Part shown: positions 28,930 through 35,910 of the stretch, piece by piece
Numbering within the stretch: the first letter of the stretch is position 1
How the letters are laid out: every line of letters starts with the position of its first letter
NCBI GenBank assembly: GCA_040755395.1
Contig: JBFMAX010000007.1
Coordinates: 1-64,000 of the forward strand
Reading direction: 5' to 3'
Origin: Nitrospirota bacterium
GTDB taxonomy: Bacteria; Nitrospirota; Nitrospiria; Nitrospirales; Nitrospiraceae
DNA length: 64,000 bases
The notes under the pieces: generated by a model
Database searches by the model: none
What the model was told of the DNA's origin: nothing
The model's input: only the letters and a program-made list of their open reading frames with translations
Translations under genes and position numbers: made by a program

Positions 28930-29778
28930 ATGATGAAGGCGCGCGTTGCCGGACTCCCGGCGCTGCTTTTTGTGCTGACGGCGGCGCAATGGCTTGTTTG
29001 TCCGGTGAGTCGCGGCGAAGAGCAAGACTGGATGACGAGTCTCTCCATAGGTTATTCGACGGGAACCTACGGTACGGATTCGCCGACGAGCATCCTCTCC
29101 GTGCCGATGACCATCCGACGGTTGTTCGCCGACGGCGATCTCTCGCTGACGGTTCCCTTCGTGAGCGTCACGGGCGACTGCCGAGTCACGCTGGTGAACG
29201 GTCTGCCCAATCGGACGGGGGGAACCTGTCCTAGGCGAACCGTCACCATTTTGGGCCGGAGCAGAACCTTCACGTTGCCCGCCGTCGTCAACAATCAAGG
29301 GCTTGGGGATATCGTGCTCCAAGGACGCTACTACGTTCTGGAAGAAGACGAGCTGGCACCCATGGTGGCCATCACCGCGCGAGTCAAATTCCCGACGGCG
29401 AACAACGAGATCGGGTTGGGCACAGGAGAGTTCGACGAAGGGGGTGGGATCGAGATGTCGAAAGAAATCTTGCCCGACTGGCTCGTCTTTGCCGACGCAG
29501 GCTTCACGGTGATCGGACAACCGGAAGGCGTCACGCTCAGAAACCAATGGATCTACGATCTCGGGCTGGGATACTACGTCACGGATGCGTTCTTTGTGAG
29601 CGTGTCGTATGAAGAGTGGCGCGCGATCATCTCCGGCTTGCCCAACCCCCGAGATGTCTTGGTGGGAGCGAACTATCGCGTCGCCTCGGCGTTCCGCGTC
29701 AACGTCTCGACGACGGTCGGGCTCTCCGACGGCGCGCCCGACTACGGGCTGACCGGCGGCGTCTCCATCCGCTTCTGA
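28930..29778 (+). CDS. Outer-membrane beta-barrel protein, transporter-like
   Basis: A 282-residue protein with a signal peptide (LPALLFVLTAAQWLVCPVSRG) and a series of amphipathic beta strands (WMTSLSIGYSTGTYG, DLSLTVPFVSV, DIVLQGRYYVL) ending in the aromatic SIRF typical of barrel proteins. The pattern fits the family once described as 'MetA-pathway of phenol degradation' or putative transporter, whose substrates are undefined. It starts at ATG 28930 with a weak ribosome site. Confidence 0.65.
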   Translation: MMKARVAGLPALLFVLTAAQWLVCPVSRGEEQDWMTSLSIGYSTGTYGTDSPTSILSVPMTIRRLFADGDLSLTVPFVSVTGDCRVTLVNGLPNRTGGTCPRRTVTILGRSRTFTLPAVVNNQGLGDIVLQGRYYVLEEDELAPMVAITARVKFPTANNEIGLGTGEFDEGGGIEMSKEILPDWLVFADAGFTVIGQPEGVTLRNQWIYDLGLGYYVTDAFFVSVSYEEWRAIISGLPNPRDVLVGANYRVASAFRVNVSTTVGLSDGAPDYGLTGGVSIRF

Positions 29779-29875
29779 CGGTGTGCGTCAACCCTTCAGC
29801 GGGTGATGCGTTCTTCTTGGGCAAGAAGGAGGTTTCCGATTCATCTTCACCACGACTACACAGGAGGTACTGAAC

Positions 29876-30328
29876 ATGCGCACGGAGGGATGGGGAATGG
29901 TCATGATCGTGGCGGCGGTAGCGGCGGTGCCGTACCTGGCGTATGCCGACGCGACCGATCTGGGAGACCGCATCAATGAGCGCCTGGATCGCCGGGGAGA
30001 TCGGATCAACGAACGGCTCGACCGGCGGGGGGATGCCGTCAATGAGCGATTGGACCGCCGAGGGGATGCCGTGAACGACCGTCTCGATCGGGCGGCGGAA
30101 CGGGCCCGAGCAGCGGGGAACGAGCAACGAGCCGAGCGGTTGGACCGGAAGGGCAATCGGGTGGAAACCCGGCTGGATCGTCGAGGCGATCGGATCGAAA
30201 ACCGGCTTGACCGGAAGGGGGATCGGATCGAGAATCGGCTGGATCGTCTCGGGGACCGGATCGACCGCCGGTTTGATCGGCGCATCGATCGTGTCCCGGG
30301 AGCCGGTCGTCCGGCGAGGGTGCGGTAA
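29876..30328 (+). CDS. Exported repeat protein with 11-residue repeats
   Basis: A 150-residue protein with a short signal peptide (GMVMIVAAVAAVPYLAYADA) followed by tandem 11-residue units such as RINERLDRRGD, RINERLDRRGD, AVNERLDRRGD, AVNDRLDRAAE, then a second set (RVETRLDRRGD, RIENRLDRKGD, RIENRLDRLGD). The units are strongly charged and helical; an 11-residue period is a hendecad, consistent with a right-handed coiled coil or long surface helix. Start ATG 29876 is nine bases after CAGGAGG. No enzymatic motif. It may be a periplasmic structural protein. It precedes the ECF sigma gene by 28 bases. Confidence 0.7.
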   Translation: MRTEGWGMVMIVAAVAAVPYLAYADATDLGDRINERLDRRGDRINERLDRRGDAVNERLDRRGDAVNDRLDRAAERARAAGNEQRAERLDRKGNRVETRLDRRGDRIENRLDRKGDRIENRLDRLGDRIDRRFDRRIDRVPGAGRPARVR

Positions 30329-30356
30329 AACGGCGTGGGGTGGCTGGAAGGGATCG

Positions 30357-30956
30357 ATGATCGGCCACCCCGCGATACGTCCCGGCCTGCAGTGTCTGGG
30401 CGGGAGGGGGTCGTCTCTGGATCACACCCAGGCATTGGAACAGTTTCTGGCTGGGATCGAACGACGCGCGTTCCGCATCGCGGAGATTGCGACGGGCGAT
30501 GTGGACGAGGCGATGGACCTGGTCCAAGACGCGATGTTCAAGCTCGTCCAGCGGTATAGGAGGCGCGATGCGTCGGAATGGGGACCGCTGTTCCACCGGA
30601 TCTTGCAGAGCCGTATCCGCGATTGGTATCGACGGACACAGGTGCGCAAGCGGTGGCGACGCTGGTTCTGGCCATCCGATGACGATGCGCAGGAGGATCC
30701 GATCGAAGCGATCCCGGACGGCTCGACCGGGCCGCTCGACGAGCAGGTCCAGCAGAAGCGGGCCTATGCCGCGCTTGAAACGGCGATCCGGCAGCTTCCT
30801 TTGCGGCAACAACAAGCGTTTCTCCTGCGGGCGTGGGAAGAACTCGACGTCAAACAGACCGCGGCGGCGATGGGTTGCTCGGAAGGCAGCGTCAAGACGC
30901 ACTATTCCCGCGCCGTGCATAGCTTGAGAAAAAACCTGGGTGACCATTGGCCATGA
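30357..30956 (+). CDS. ECF-type RNA polymerase sigma factor
   Basis: A 199-residue group 4 sigma factor. The sigma2 region is visible (AMDLVQDAMFKLVQRYRR, WGPLFHRILQSRIRDWYRR) and the sigma4 region (QLPLRQQQAFLLRAWEELDV, ETAIRQLPL, AMGCSEGSVKTHYSRAVHSL) completes the layout. The frame is open far upstream into the repeat-protein gene; ATG 30357 has GGAAGGG five bases before it and is preferred. The stop overlaps the next start as ATGA, so the downstream membrane protein is translationally coupled and is a candidate anti-sigma factor. Confidence 0.85.
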   Translation: MIGHPAIRPGLQCLGGRGSSLDHTQALEQFLAGIERRAFRIAEIATGDVDEAMDLVQDAMFKLVQRYRRRDASEWGPLFHRILQSRIRDWYRRTQVRKRWRRWFWPSDDDAQEDPIEAIPDGSTGPLDEQVQQKRAYAALETAIRQLPLRQQQAFLLRAWEELDVKQTAAAMGCSEGSVKTHYSRAVHSLRKNLGDHWP

Positions 30957-31324
30957 AGCCCGAGAACGAGCAGCCGGACACCCGGCTCGTGGCGCAGGCG
31001 AAGCAGGTGCTGGAGCGAAGTCTCGCGGATCTCCATCCGGATACGTGCTCCCGGCTCCGGCTGGCTCGCCGGCGCGCGCTTGAGGAAGGCGGGGGTCCGT
31101 CCGATCGATTCCCGATCGCCTCTCTACGATGGGCCGGCGGGTTCGCGATGGCGTCGCTGGCCGTGCTGGCCGTTGCGCTATGGATGGGAAGGTCGGGTGC
31201 GCCGAATCCCAACCCTCTGCCCCCTCTCGAAGATCTGGAGTTGGTCACTTCAGGGGAGAACTTCGAACTGTCTGAAGACTTGGACTTTTATGGCTGGTTG
31301 GCCGAAACCGCGACCGCTGGATAA
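30953..31324 (+). CDS. Membrane protein, candidate anti-sigma factor
   Basis: A 123-residue protein that overlaps the sigma factor gene by four bases (ATGA). The N-terminal half is charged (NEQPDTRLVAQAKQVLERSL), followed by one membrane segment (GGFAMASLAVLAVALWMG), then a short acidic tail (LPPLEDLELVTSGENFEL, FYGWLAE). This is the layout of small anti-sigma partners: a cytoplasmic binding region, one helix and a periplasmic sensor end. Direct evidence is only position and topology. The stop codon is followed at once by the GTG of the next gene. Confidence 0.7.
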   Translation: MKPENEQPDTRLVAQAKQVLERSLADLHPDTCSRLRLARRRALEEGGGPSDRFPIASLRWAGGFAMASLAVLAVALWMGRSGAPNPNPLPPLEDLELVTSGENFELSEDLDFYGWLAETATAG

Positions 31325-31753
31325 GTGGCTCTGGCTCTGCCTGTCAGGATGTTCAAAAAGGTCAACCAACAAGGCCGCAGGAGCGCGGCGACTGAGGTGT
31401 GCTCTTTGCCGTACGTCGCAGGGAGACGCGCAACGAGAACGCAGTTGGGGGCCTTTTTCAACATTCTGCTGGTGGTCGCGGTTCAGGTCTCCGACGCAGC
31501 ACCTCGGGAGGCTGATTCCCTTCCTGAGGCCGATTTTCTGGAGTTTCTCGGTTCTTGGCGGACGGAAGACGGCACATGGGTGGATCCGTTTCAACAGGAC
31601 GAGGAACTGCCCGCCTTCTTGATGGAAGACCGGCCGGACACCTCGCGGGAACGGGAATTTCGCGATCGACGCAGGAAGAAACGAATCGAGCCGGGCTCGC
31701 CGGCCGGCGCCTCGACCGAGCCTCGGTTGCACGGCGAGAACAACGAACCATGA
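31325..31753 (+). CDS. Exported hypothetical protein whose signal region is interrupted by a MITE
   Basis: The frame runs from a GTG at 31325 through a 124-base palindromic element (31345-31468) to a TGA at 31753, with no stop inside. After the element the sequence reads ILLVVAVQVSDAAP, which looks like the end of a signal peptide with a cleavage site. The mature part (DSLPEADFLEFLGSW, WVDPFQQDEELPAF) is acidic, then basic (RRKKRIEPGS). The original export signal was probably MALALP joined to ILLVVAVQ, so the gene is likely damaged in its targeting region though the frame is preserved. Overlaps the DUF3106 gene by four bases. Confidence 0.6.
   Translation: MALALPVRMFKKVNQQGRRSAATEVCSLPYVAGRRATRTQLGAFFNILLVVAVQVSDAAPREADSLPEADFLEFLGSWRTEDGTWVDPFQQDEELPAFLMEDRPDTSREREFRDRRRKKRIEPGSPAGASTEPRLHGENNEP
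31345..31468. mobile_element. MITE-like element with ends matching the left-edge IS
   Basis: A 124-base element begins CAGGATGTTCAAAAAGG and on the other strand CAGAATGTTGAAAAAGGCC. These ends match the right end of the IS at 575-1914 (CAGGATGTTGAAAAACCCC), suggesting it can be mobilised by that transposase. It sits between MALALP and ILLVV of a small exported protein. The flanks read CTGT and CTGG, close to but not an exact duplicate. Confidence 0.75.
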
Positions 31754-32301
31754 CACGCGGCCTGAGATTCTTGCTCCTTCTGCTCTTGTTGGCGCTGCCG
31801 GCCGTGGCGCAATCCGAAGAAACGGCCGTTCCCTGGGACGGGTTGGCGCCCGATGAGCAACAGATCCTCCAACGGTTCCGCGGGACATGGGACCAATTGC
31901 CACCTGAACGGCAGAACCGTTTGCTGAACGGCGCGCGGCAATGGATGAACATGAGTCAGTCGGAGCGCGAGGAGGCGCGGCTGCGGTTCCAGCAATGGCG
32001 GCAATTGCCGCCGGACGAGCAACAGCGCCGGCGGGAACGCTTCGAGCGGTTCCGGCGCTTGCCGCCGCAGCAGCGGGAAGCGATCCGTGAGGCGAAGCGT
32101 TGGTTTCAATCCCTCCCGCCCGAACGGCGCCGGGCGCTGCGCGAGCAGTGGCGCACCATGTCACCGGACGAGCGGCGCGAATTGCGCCGACAACTCCGTC
32201 GGGAGTTCGGCGGCGGACGTGCTCCTTCGTCCGACACTCGACCCCTTCTTCCCCGGCCCGAGCGGCCGATGCATCCACGTCCCTCTCGTCCGGTACGCTA
32301 G
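31750..32301 (+). CDS. DUF3106 protein, exported
   Basis: A 183-residue protein starting at the ATG within ATGA at 31750. It has a clear signal peptide (LRFLLLLLLLALPAVAQS) and then repeated short helical units ending in L-P-P-E/D (WDQLPPERQNRLLNG, WRQLPPDEQQRRRERF, FRRLPPQQREAIREAK, FQSLPPERRRALRE). This tandem pattern defines DUF3106; the role is unknown but periplasmic. The tail (PLLPRPERPMHPRP) is Pro/Arg rich. It ends a four-gene coupled operon of sigma factor, membrane protein, exported protein and DUF3106, a frequent set in Nitrospira-type genomes. Confidence 0.8.
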   Translation: MTRGLRFLLLLLLLALPAVAQSEETAVPWDGLAPDEQQILQRFRGTWDQLPPERQNRLLNGARQWMNMSQSEREEARLRFQQWRQLPPDEQQRRRERFERFRRLPPQQREAIREAKRWFQSLPPERRRALREQWRTMSPDERRELRRQLRREFGGGRAPSSDTRPLLPRPERPMHPRPSRPVR

Positions 32302-32333
32302 CCCGCATGAAGAACGAGGATTCGTGACGTTCC

Positions 32334-32367
32334 ACCCGTTGCGACGGGAAGCGCAATGGGTACCCGG
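32334..32367. repeat. REP-like palindrome (copy 2)
   Basis: ACCCGTTGC (32334-32342) faces GCAATGGGT (32353-32361), followed by ACCCGGC, the same tail as copy 1. One G:T mismatch lies in the stem. Confidence 0.55.
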
Positions 32368-32451
32368 CGGACGCGTTGTGTGAGACCTTCGAGGGGTGGA
32401 ATCCCAAGGACTTGCGTCAAACCTCCTGGCCGGCGCCCACTTGCGCGGGGC

Positions 32452-32485
32452 ACCCATTGCATTCCGGAAGCAATGGGTCCCGGCG
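32452..32485. repeat. REP-like palindrome (copy 3)
   Basis: ACCCATTGC (32452-32460) pairs perfectly with GCAATGGGT (32470-32478) around a 9-base loop, followed by CCCGGC. The stem carries the compensated change CGTTGC to CATTGC relative to copy 1. Confidence 0.55.
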
Positions 32486-32833
32486 ACGGATCCTCGGCGA
32501 AAGCCGGGGCGAACCGGTTGGCCAGGATCACGCTGATCCGAACCGGCAATCCGACAGTGAAGGAAAGTCCCTGTGCGGCCGGTCAGACACACGGTGTGTG
32601 CGGCCGGCGCGGAGGGTCGGAGAAGCGTCTCAACTGAGGATGGCTCGTGGCATGCCTGACGGTGTTCATTGCCCGAGGGGTCGAAGAGCCGGAGAGGGAG
32701 GCGGGGCGCTGAGGCACAGCCGAGATGACGCGCCGAGGCCCCGTGAGAACGGGGCGGAGCAAAGGGGACCCACCCGAGTGCGCGGGGAAGCGGTGCACCG
32801 GAGTACGGTGAAGGAGGAAAGGAAAGTTTCCGG

Positions 32834-33253
32834 TCAGGAACGGCGGCCGTCCGGGTCGCTTGTTGCGACCGGATGAGCGTGGCGCGGACGAAGATGGCCG
32901 TTCCGATGAGGGCGGACCGGGCGGTCGCAGCGGACCGGCTCCCGGCTCGGATCGTGATCCGGATGCAGGTGTGTCGCGGGCGCTCGGTCCGTGTGATCGG
33001 CCGGACGCGACGCCGAGCCGACCTCGGCCGCCTGTCGCTCGGTCAGCGTTCTCAGACGGGCGGTATTCCTGGCCAGCCCGACGATGAGGAACGCCAGCGA
33101 GACGAAGAACAGCATGCGCCATGGCGAGGGATCTTCCCACAGGTCCAGCAACGTGATCGTGAGCTCGCGATCCATGAGCATCGATACCATGACGCAGGGA
33201 AAGACCACGCCCAGACTCCGCTGCCAGAACGTCTCCTGATTCCATCGCGCCAC
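32834..33253 (-). CDS. Small membrane protein, hypothetical
   Basis: A candidate 139-residue protein starting at GTG 33253, eight bases after GGGAGG on the minus strand. Two membrane helices are visible (SLGVVFPCVMVSMLM and WRMLFFVSLAFLIVGLA). The rest is a basic, low-complexity tail (PADHTDRAPATHLHPDHDPS, PHRNGHLRPRHAHPV). The frame extends upstream without a better start. It resembles small two-TM proteins in the length and layout of its first 65 residues; the tail may read through into an adjacent untranslated region. Existence and 3' end are uncertain. Confidence 0.4.
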   Translation of the reverse strand: MARWNQETFWQRSLGVVFPCVMVSMLMDRELTITLLDLWEDPSPWRMLFFVSLAFLIVGLARNTARLRTLTERQAAEVGSASRPADHTDRAPATHLHPDHDPSREPVRCDRPVRPHRNGHLRPRHAHPVATSDPDGRRS

Positions 33254-33712
33254 CGCGCCACCTCCCGGTTCTCGATCGCAAGGCAAAATGAGTCGCGACG
33301 ATACCAGAAACGAAGCGGCGGTGTCACGCGATTTTTCTCGCCGACCGCTCCGGCGCCGCATGGAGGCGCGCGTGTCCGCCTATATTATATTGTGGTGGGG
33401 CGGAGGAAGCCGTCGAGGACTGTGTCACGAAGCTGACAGGTGTAGAGGCGATTTCATACAGTCGTCGCCGTGGCGCCGCCGCGATGCGTGCCTTCACGAC
33501 GCAGAATCCGTCTTACGACGGACCGTGAAACCTCTTGTCCTGCGAGGCCGGAGGCGGCGTATGCTCATGGAGTTTTCCCGCGAAGATGGGGAGGTGACGT
33601 GGGTGGCATCCACCTTGCTGCGTGGTACGTACGGCCCGTCGTCGCGACCGGAGGCGGGCCCCGGCGTTGTGGCATCTATTTTCTATGTATCGGTCTCGCA
33701 AGGAGGTCTCCC
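33254..33712. other. Gene-free stretch between divergent genes
   Basis: No gene with a recognisable product is seen. An AT-rich patch (CTATATTATATTGT at 33379-33392) inside otherwise GC-rich sequence is the best promoter candidate, but no clear -35 box is placed with confidence. Inverted short words around 33470-33540 (GTCTTACGAC) may be an operator. Confidence 0.4.
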
Positions 33713-34393
33713 ATGCAAGCGAACCGAGTCGGTCTTGTCCTCCTCATCGCGCTGGCGACGCTCATACCTGTCACGGCTTCCTCGCCCGCGTCGGCCGAGC
33801 TGTACGTCGGCGGACAGTTGGGGTTCACGATTCCGGAGGATTTGGGCGGAGTCAGGGAAGTTGGAGGAAATATCCGTCTCACCGACCTCGATCTCAACAA
33901 CTCGTTCACTTACGGCGCCAAGGTCGGCTATTTCCTGGAACAGACCAAGTGGCTGGGATTTGAAGCCGACCTCTACACGACGACGCCGCATCTCGAAGGG
34001 CAGGATGCGACCCGGACGAACGCGGCCGGAGTCTCCTCGAATTCCCGAGTCGTCGGGGCGCTGACCAGAGTGACGACCCTGGCCTTCAGCATTATCGGTC
34101 GCTACCCGGGCGAACGCTTCCAGCCCTATGCCGGTCTGGGCATGGGCGTGTACTTCGCCAAAGCGACCCAGGCCTTCGCCCGCGACACGGATTCGGCTCC
34201 GGGTTTCCATCTGCTCGGCGGGGCGCGGTTGTTCGTGAGCAAGGAAGTCGCGTTATTCGGCGAATACAAGTACGACCGCGCGACGTTCCGATTCCGCGAT
34301 CTGGATACGAACGGGCCGGGATCTGCAAACGGACTGATCAGCGATTACCAGGCGCACACCCTCGTGATCGGGATTTCCTATCACTTCTTCTAA
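33713..34393 (+). CDS. Outer-membrane beta-barrel protein (OmpA/OmpW-like porin fold)
   Basis: A 226-residue protein starting at ATG 33713, seven bases after AAGGAGG. A signal peptide (VGLVLLIALATLIPVTASSPASA) leads to alternating strands (ELYVGGQLGFTIPEDL, FTYGAKVGYFLEQTKWLGFE, PYAGLGMGVYFAKAT, ALFGEYKYDRATF) and ends with ISYHFF, the aromatic C-terminus recognised by the barrel assembly machinery. The predicted eight-strand barrel is of the OmpW/outer-membrane-protein beta-barrel type; ligand unknown. Confidence 0.8.
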   Translation: MQANRVGLVLLIALATLIPVTASSPASAELYVGGQLGFTIPEDLGGVREVGGNIRLTDLDLNNSFTYGAKVGYFLEQTKWLGFEADLYTTTPHLEGQDATRTNAAGVSSNSRVVGALTRVTTLAFSIIGRYPGERFQPYAGLGMGVYFAKATQAFARDTDSAPGFHLLGGARLFVSKEVALFGEYKYDRATFRFRDLDTNGPGSANGLISDYQAHTLVIGISYHFF

Positions 34394-34462
34394 GAAATCG
34401 TGCTAGGATAGGCCCGTCGGCGGCCGGTCAGGGGCGAGCCGGAAGCACGGGGAGCGTTGGCG

Positions 34463-34921
34463 GTGGACCTTATCAGGAAGAAGAACGGACCTCCTCCGTC
34501 CGAAGAAAACATCACGTTCCTGGCGCGCGGCGTGGAGCTGAGAGGCGCAATCCGCGTCGACGGCACGGTGCGGATCGACGGGCTCCTCGAAGGCGAGATT
34601 CACACCAAGGGCACGGTGGTGGTCGGCGACGAGGGCATCGTGCGGGGCACCGTCAACACCGGCACCTTCGTGAGCAGCGGCAAGGTCAAGGCGAACGTGA
34701 ACGCGACGGAGAAGGTGCAACTGCTGAAGCCGGGCGTGTTGATCGGCGAAGTGCGCGCGCCGATCTTCTCGATCGAGGAGGGCGCCTATTTCCAAGGGCT
34801 CTCGGACATGGGGCCCTGTCCCTGGACCGACCAGTCGCCGCAAGCCTCCGGCAACGTGCACGACCTCACCGCCCACCGCAGCAAAGCTCCGGCCGTCTCC
34901 GAGAAGCGGTCCGATCTCTGA
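34463..34921 (+). CDS. Bactofilin (polymer-forming cytoskeletal protein)
   Basis: A 152-residue protein with the bactofilin beta-helix core: ITFLARGVELRGAIRVDG, TVRIDGLLEGEIHTKG, TVVVGDEGIVRGTVNTG, VKANVNATEKVQLLKPG. These turns form right-handed parallel beta-helices that polymerise without nucleotide. The C-terminal about 40 residues are polar and unordered. The start is uncertain between TTG 34457 and GTG 34463; the latter has better spacing to GGGGAG. Bactofilins act in cell shape and protein positioning at the inner membrane; its neighbours here are outer-membrane and PBP-type genes. Confidence 0.85.
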   Translation: MDLIRKKNGPPPSEENITFLARGVELRGAIRVDGTVRIDGLLEGEIHTKGTVVVGDEGIVRGTVNTGTFVSSGKVKANVNATEKVQLLKPGVLIGEVRAPIFSIEEGAYFQGLSDMGPCPWTDQSPQASGNVHDLTAHRSKAPAVSEKRSDL

Positions 34922-34936
34922 CGCGCGCCCCCCGTC

Positions 34937-35770
34937 TTATCGTCGTTTCTTTCGACCGGCATTCGTGCGGCCACGGCCGCTCCGTCCGGCCCAAAGCGTG
35001 CGCGACGCCAGTCCGGTGGAAAACAGAGTCGGCTGGATTCTCTTCAAACGGCGAAGGTCCTCCAGGATCGGCATGTCCTCGAAGTCGTTCTCGGTCAACC
35101 GGCCCCACGCGATGCCTGCGGGCGGAGGCGGCGGGTCCGTGACGGTAATCGTCTGCGTCGGGGTAACGATGACCGAGAGCGGAAGATCGGTCTCGTTCCG
35201 GGGAAACTCGTCGACGAGCTGCAGGTCATGAACGGTGGTCGCGACCGGCACCGGCGGATGGCCGAGTTCGCGGAGGATCGCGTATTCCAAGTCGCTGTAG
35301 CCTTCGCCTTTGCCGCAACGCCGCCCCTCGCGCGTGACGGCGACCGATCCGCACACGATCGCATCCAGCCTGGGCAGGTCTGTCAGCGGCACCTCTTCCG
35401 CCCATGCCCGGCTGGTCGAGAGCGCCGCCGCCTCGGCGATCTTGTCTTCCGGGATCTCAGCGGGATCGAGCCGCGTGAAGCCGGCCCGCAGGCGCGGCGT
35501 CGGTACGAACACGACGATCCCCCGGCGAAGCGCTTCTTCGCGGACGTACCGCTGCGGCGCGTCCGGGTTCACCTTGATCCGCTTGGCCGTCTTCCACGGC
35601 TCCAGCTCGAACAGGCGCCGCGCCGCTTCTTTTGCGCCGGCGAAATTGGGAATGCGCCCGTGCGGAGGAAACGGGAAGCGGGCCGCCCCGTTCTGCTGCA
35701 ACCGATCCCAGACTGCCTGCCGCGCGTCGGCTTTCGTCGCAAATCGCTGCGCACCCAAGGTTCGTGACAA
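34937..35770 (-). CDS. 5-formyltetrahydrofolate cyclo-ligase family protein
   Basis: A 277-residue protein of the MTHFS family. The family's glycine loop is present as GRRCGKGEGYSDLEYAILRE, and the C-terminal block VPVATTVHDLQLVDEFP fits. The enzyme class converts 5-formyl-THF to 5,10-methenyl-THF with ATP. At 277 residues it is longer than the usual about 190, with a C-terminal extension ending in a basic tail (GRTNAGRKKRR), so it may belong to the MTHFSD-like subgroup. It may lack full activity; the family call is sure, the exact reaction less so. Confidence 0.75.
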   Translation of the reverse strand: MSRTLGAQRFATKADARQAVWDRLQQNGAARFPFPPHGRIPNFAGAKEAARRLFELEPWKTAKRIKVNPDAPQRYVREEALRRGIVVFVPTPRLRAGFTRLDPAEIPEDKIAEAAALSTSRAWAEEVPLTDLPRLDAIVCGSVAVTREGRRCGKGEGYSDLEYAILRELGHPPVPVATTVHDLQLVDEFPRNETDLPLSVIVTPTQTITVTDPPPPPAGIAWGRLTENDFEDMPILEDLRRLKRIQPTLFSTGLASRTLWAGRSGRGRTNAGRKKRR

Positions 35771-35793
35771 GGCCTGACCGTTCTGCTATCTAG

Positions 35794-35848
35794 GAGCCTT
35801 CGGCCGCGACCCGTTGCTCCGGTGAGGACGAGCGGGACTCGCGCGACC
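35794..35848. repeat. REP-like palindrome (copy 4, half)
   Basis: GAGCCTTCGGCCGCG followed by ACCCGTTGC repeats the left part of copy 1 (10623-10646) exactly. The right arm is degenerate (GAGCGGGACTCGCGCGACCGG). It lies between the divergent folate and transporter genes. Confidence 0.5.
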
Positions 35849-35910
35849 GGCGCGAAATGCGACTCGCGCTTGTCTCGCCAGTCACGCCCGTCCCGCAATA
35901 CGATTGCCCC

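Larger units (their letters stand above)
32302..32833. other. Long gene-free stretch with two REP palindromes and multiple strong hairpins
   Basis: No coding frame here shows conserved sequence; a long plus-strand frame exists (32376-32876) but has no recognisable family or codon logic. Two copies of the palindrome ACCCRTTGC/GCAAYGGGT lie at 32334-32361 and 32452-32478. Downstream, hairpins with GNRA-type loops occur: CGGC-GAAA-GCCG near 32500 and GCCCCGT-GAGA-ACGGGGC near 32740. ACACACGGTGTGT forms another near 32590. The GGCCGG words recur. This may be a structured RNA or a decayed element; see findings. Confidence 0.5.

Noticed and set aside
32500-32870. Group II intron remnant
   Set aside because: GTGCG-like ends and GNRA loops are suggestive, but no domain V fits its consensus and no reverse transcriptase is present.
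32376-32876. 166-codon plus-strand frame in the hairpin-rich gap
   Set aside because: No recognisable family, spans palindromes and has no convincing ribosome site. Treated as non-coding.
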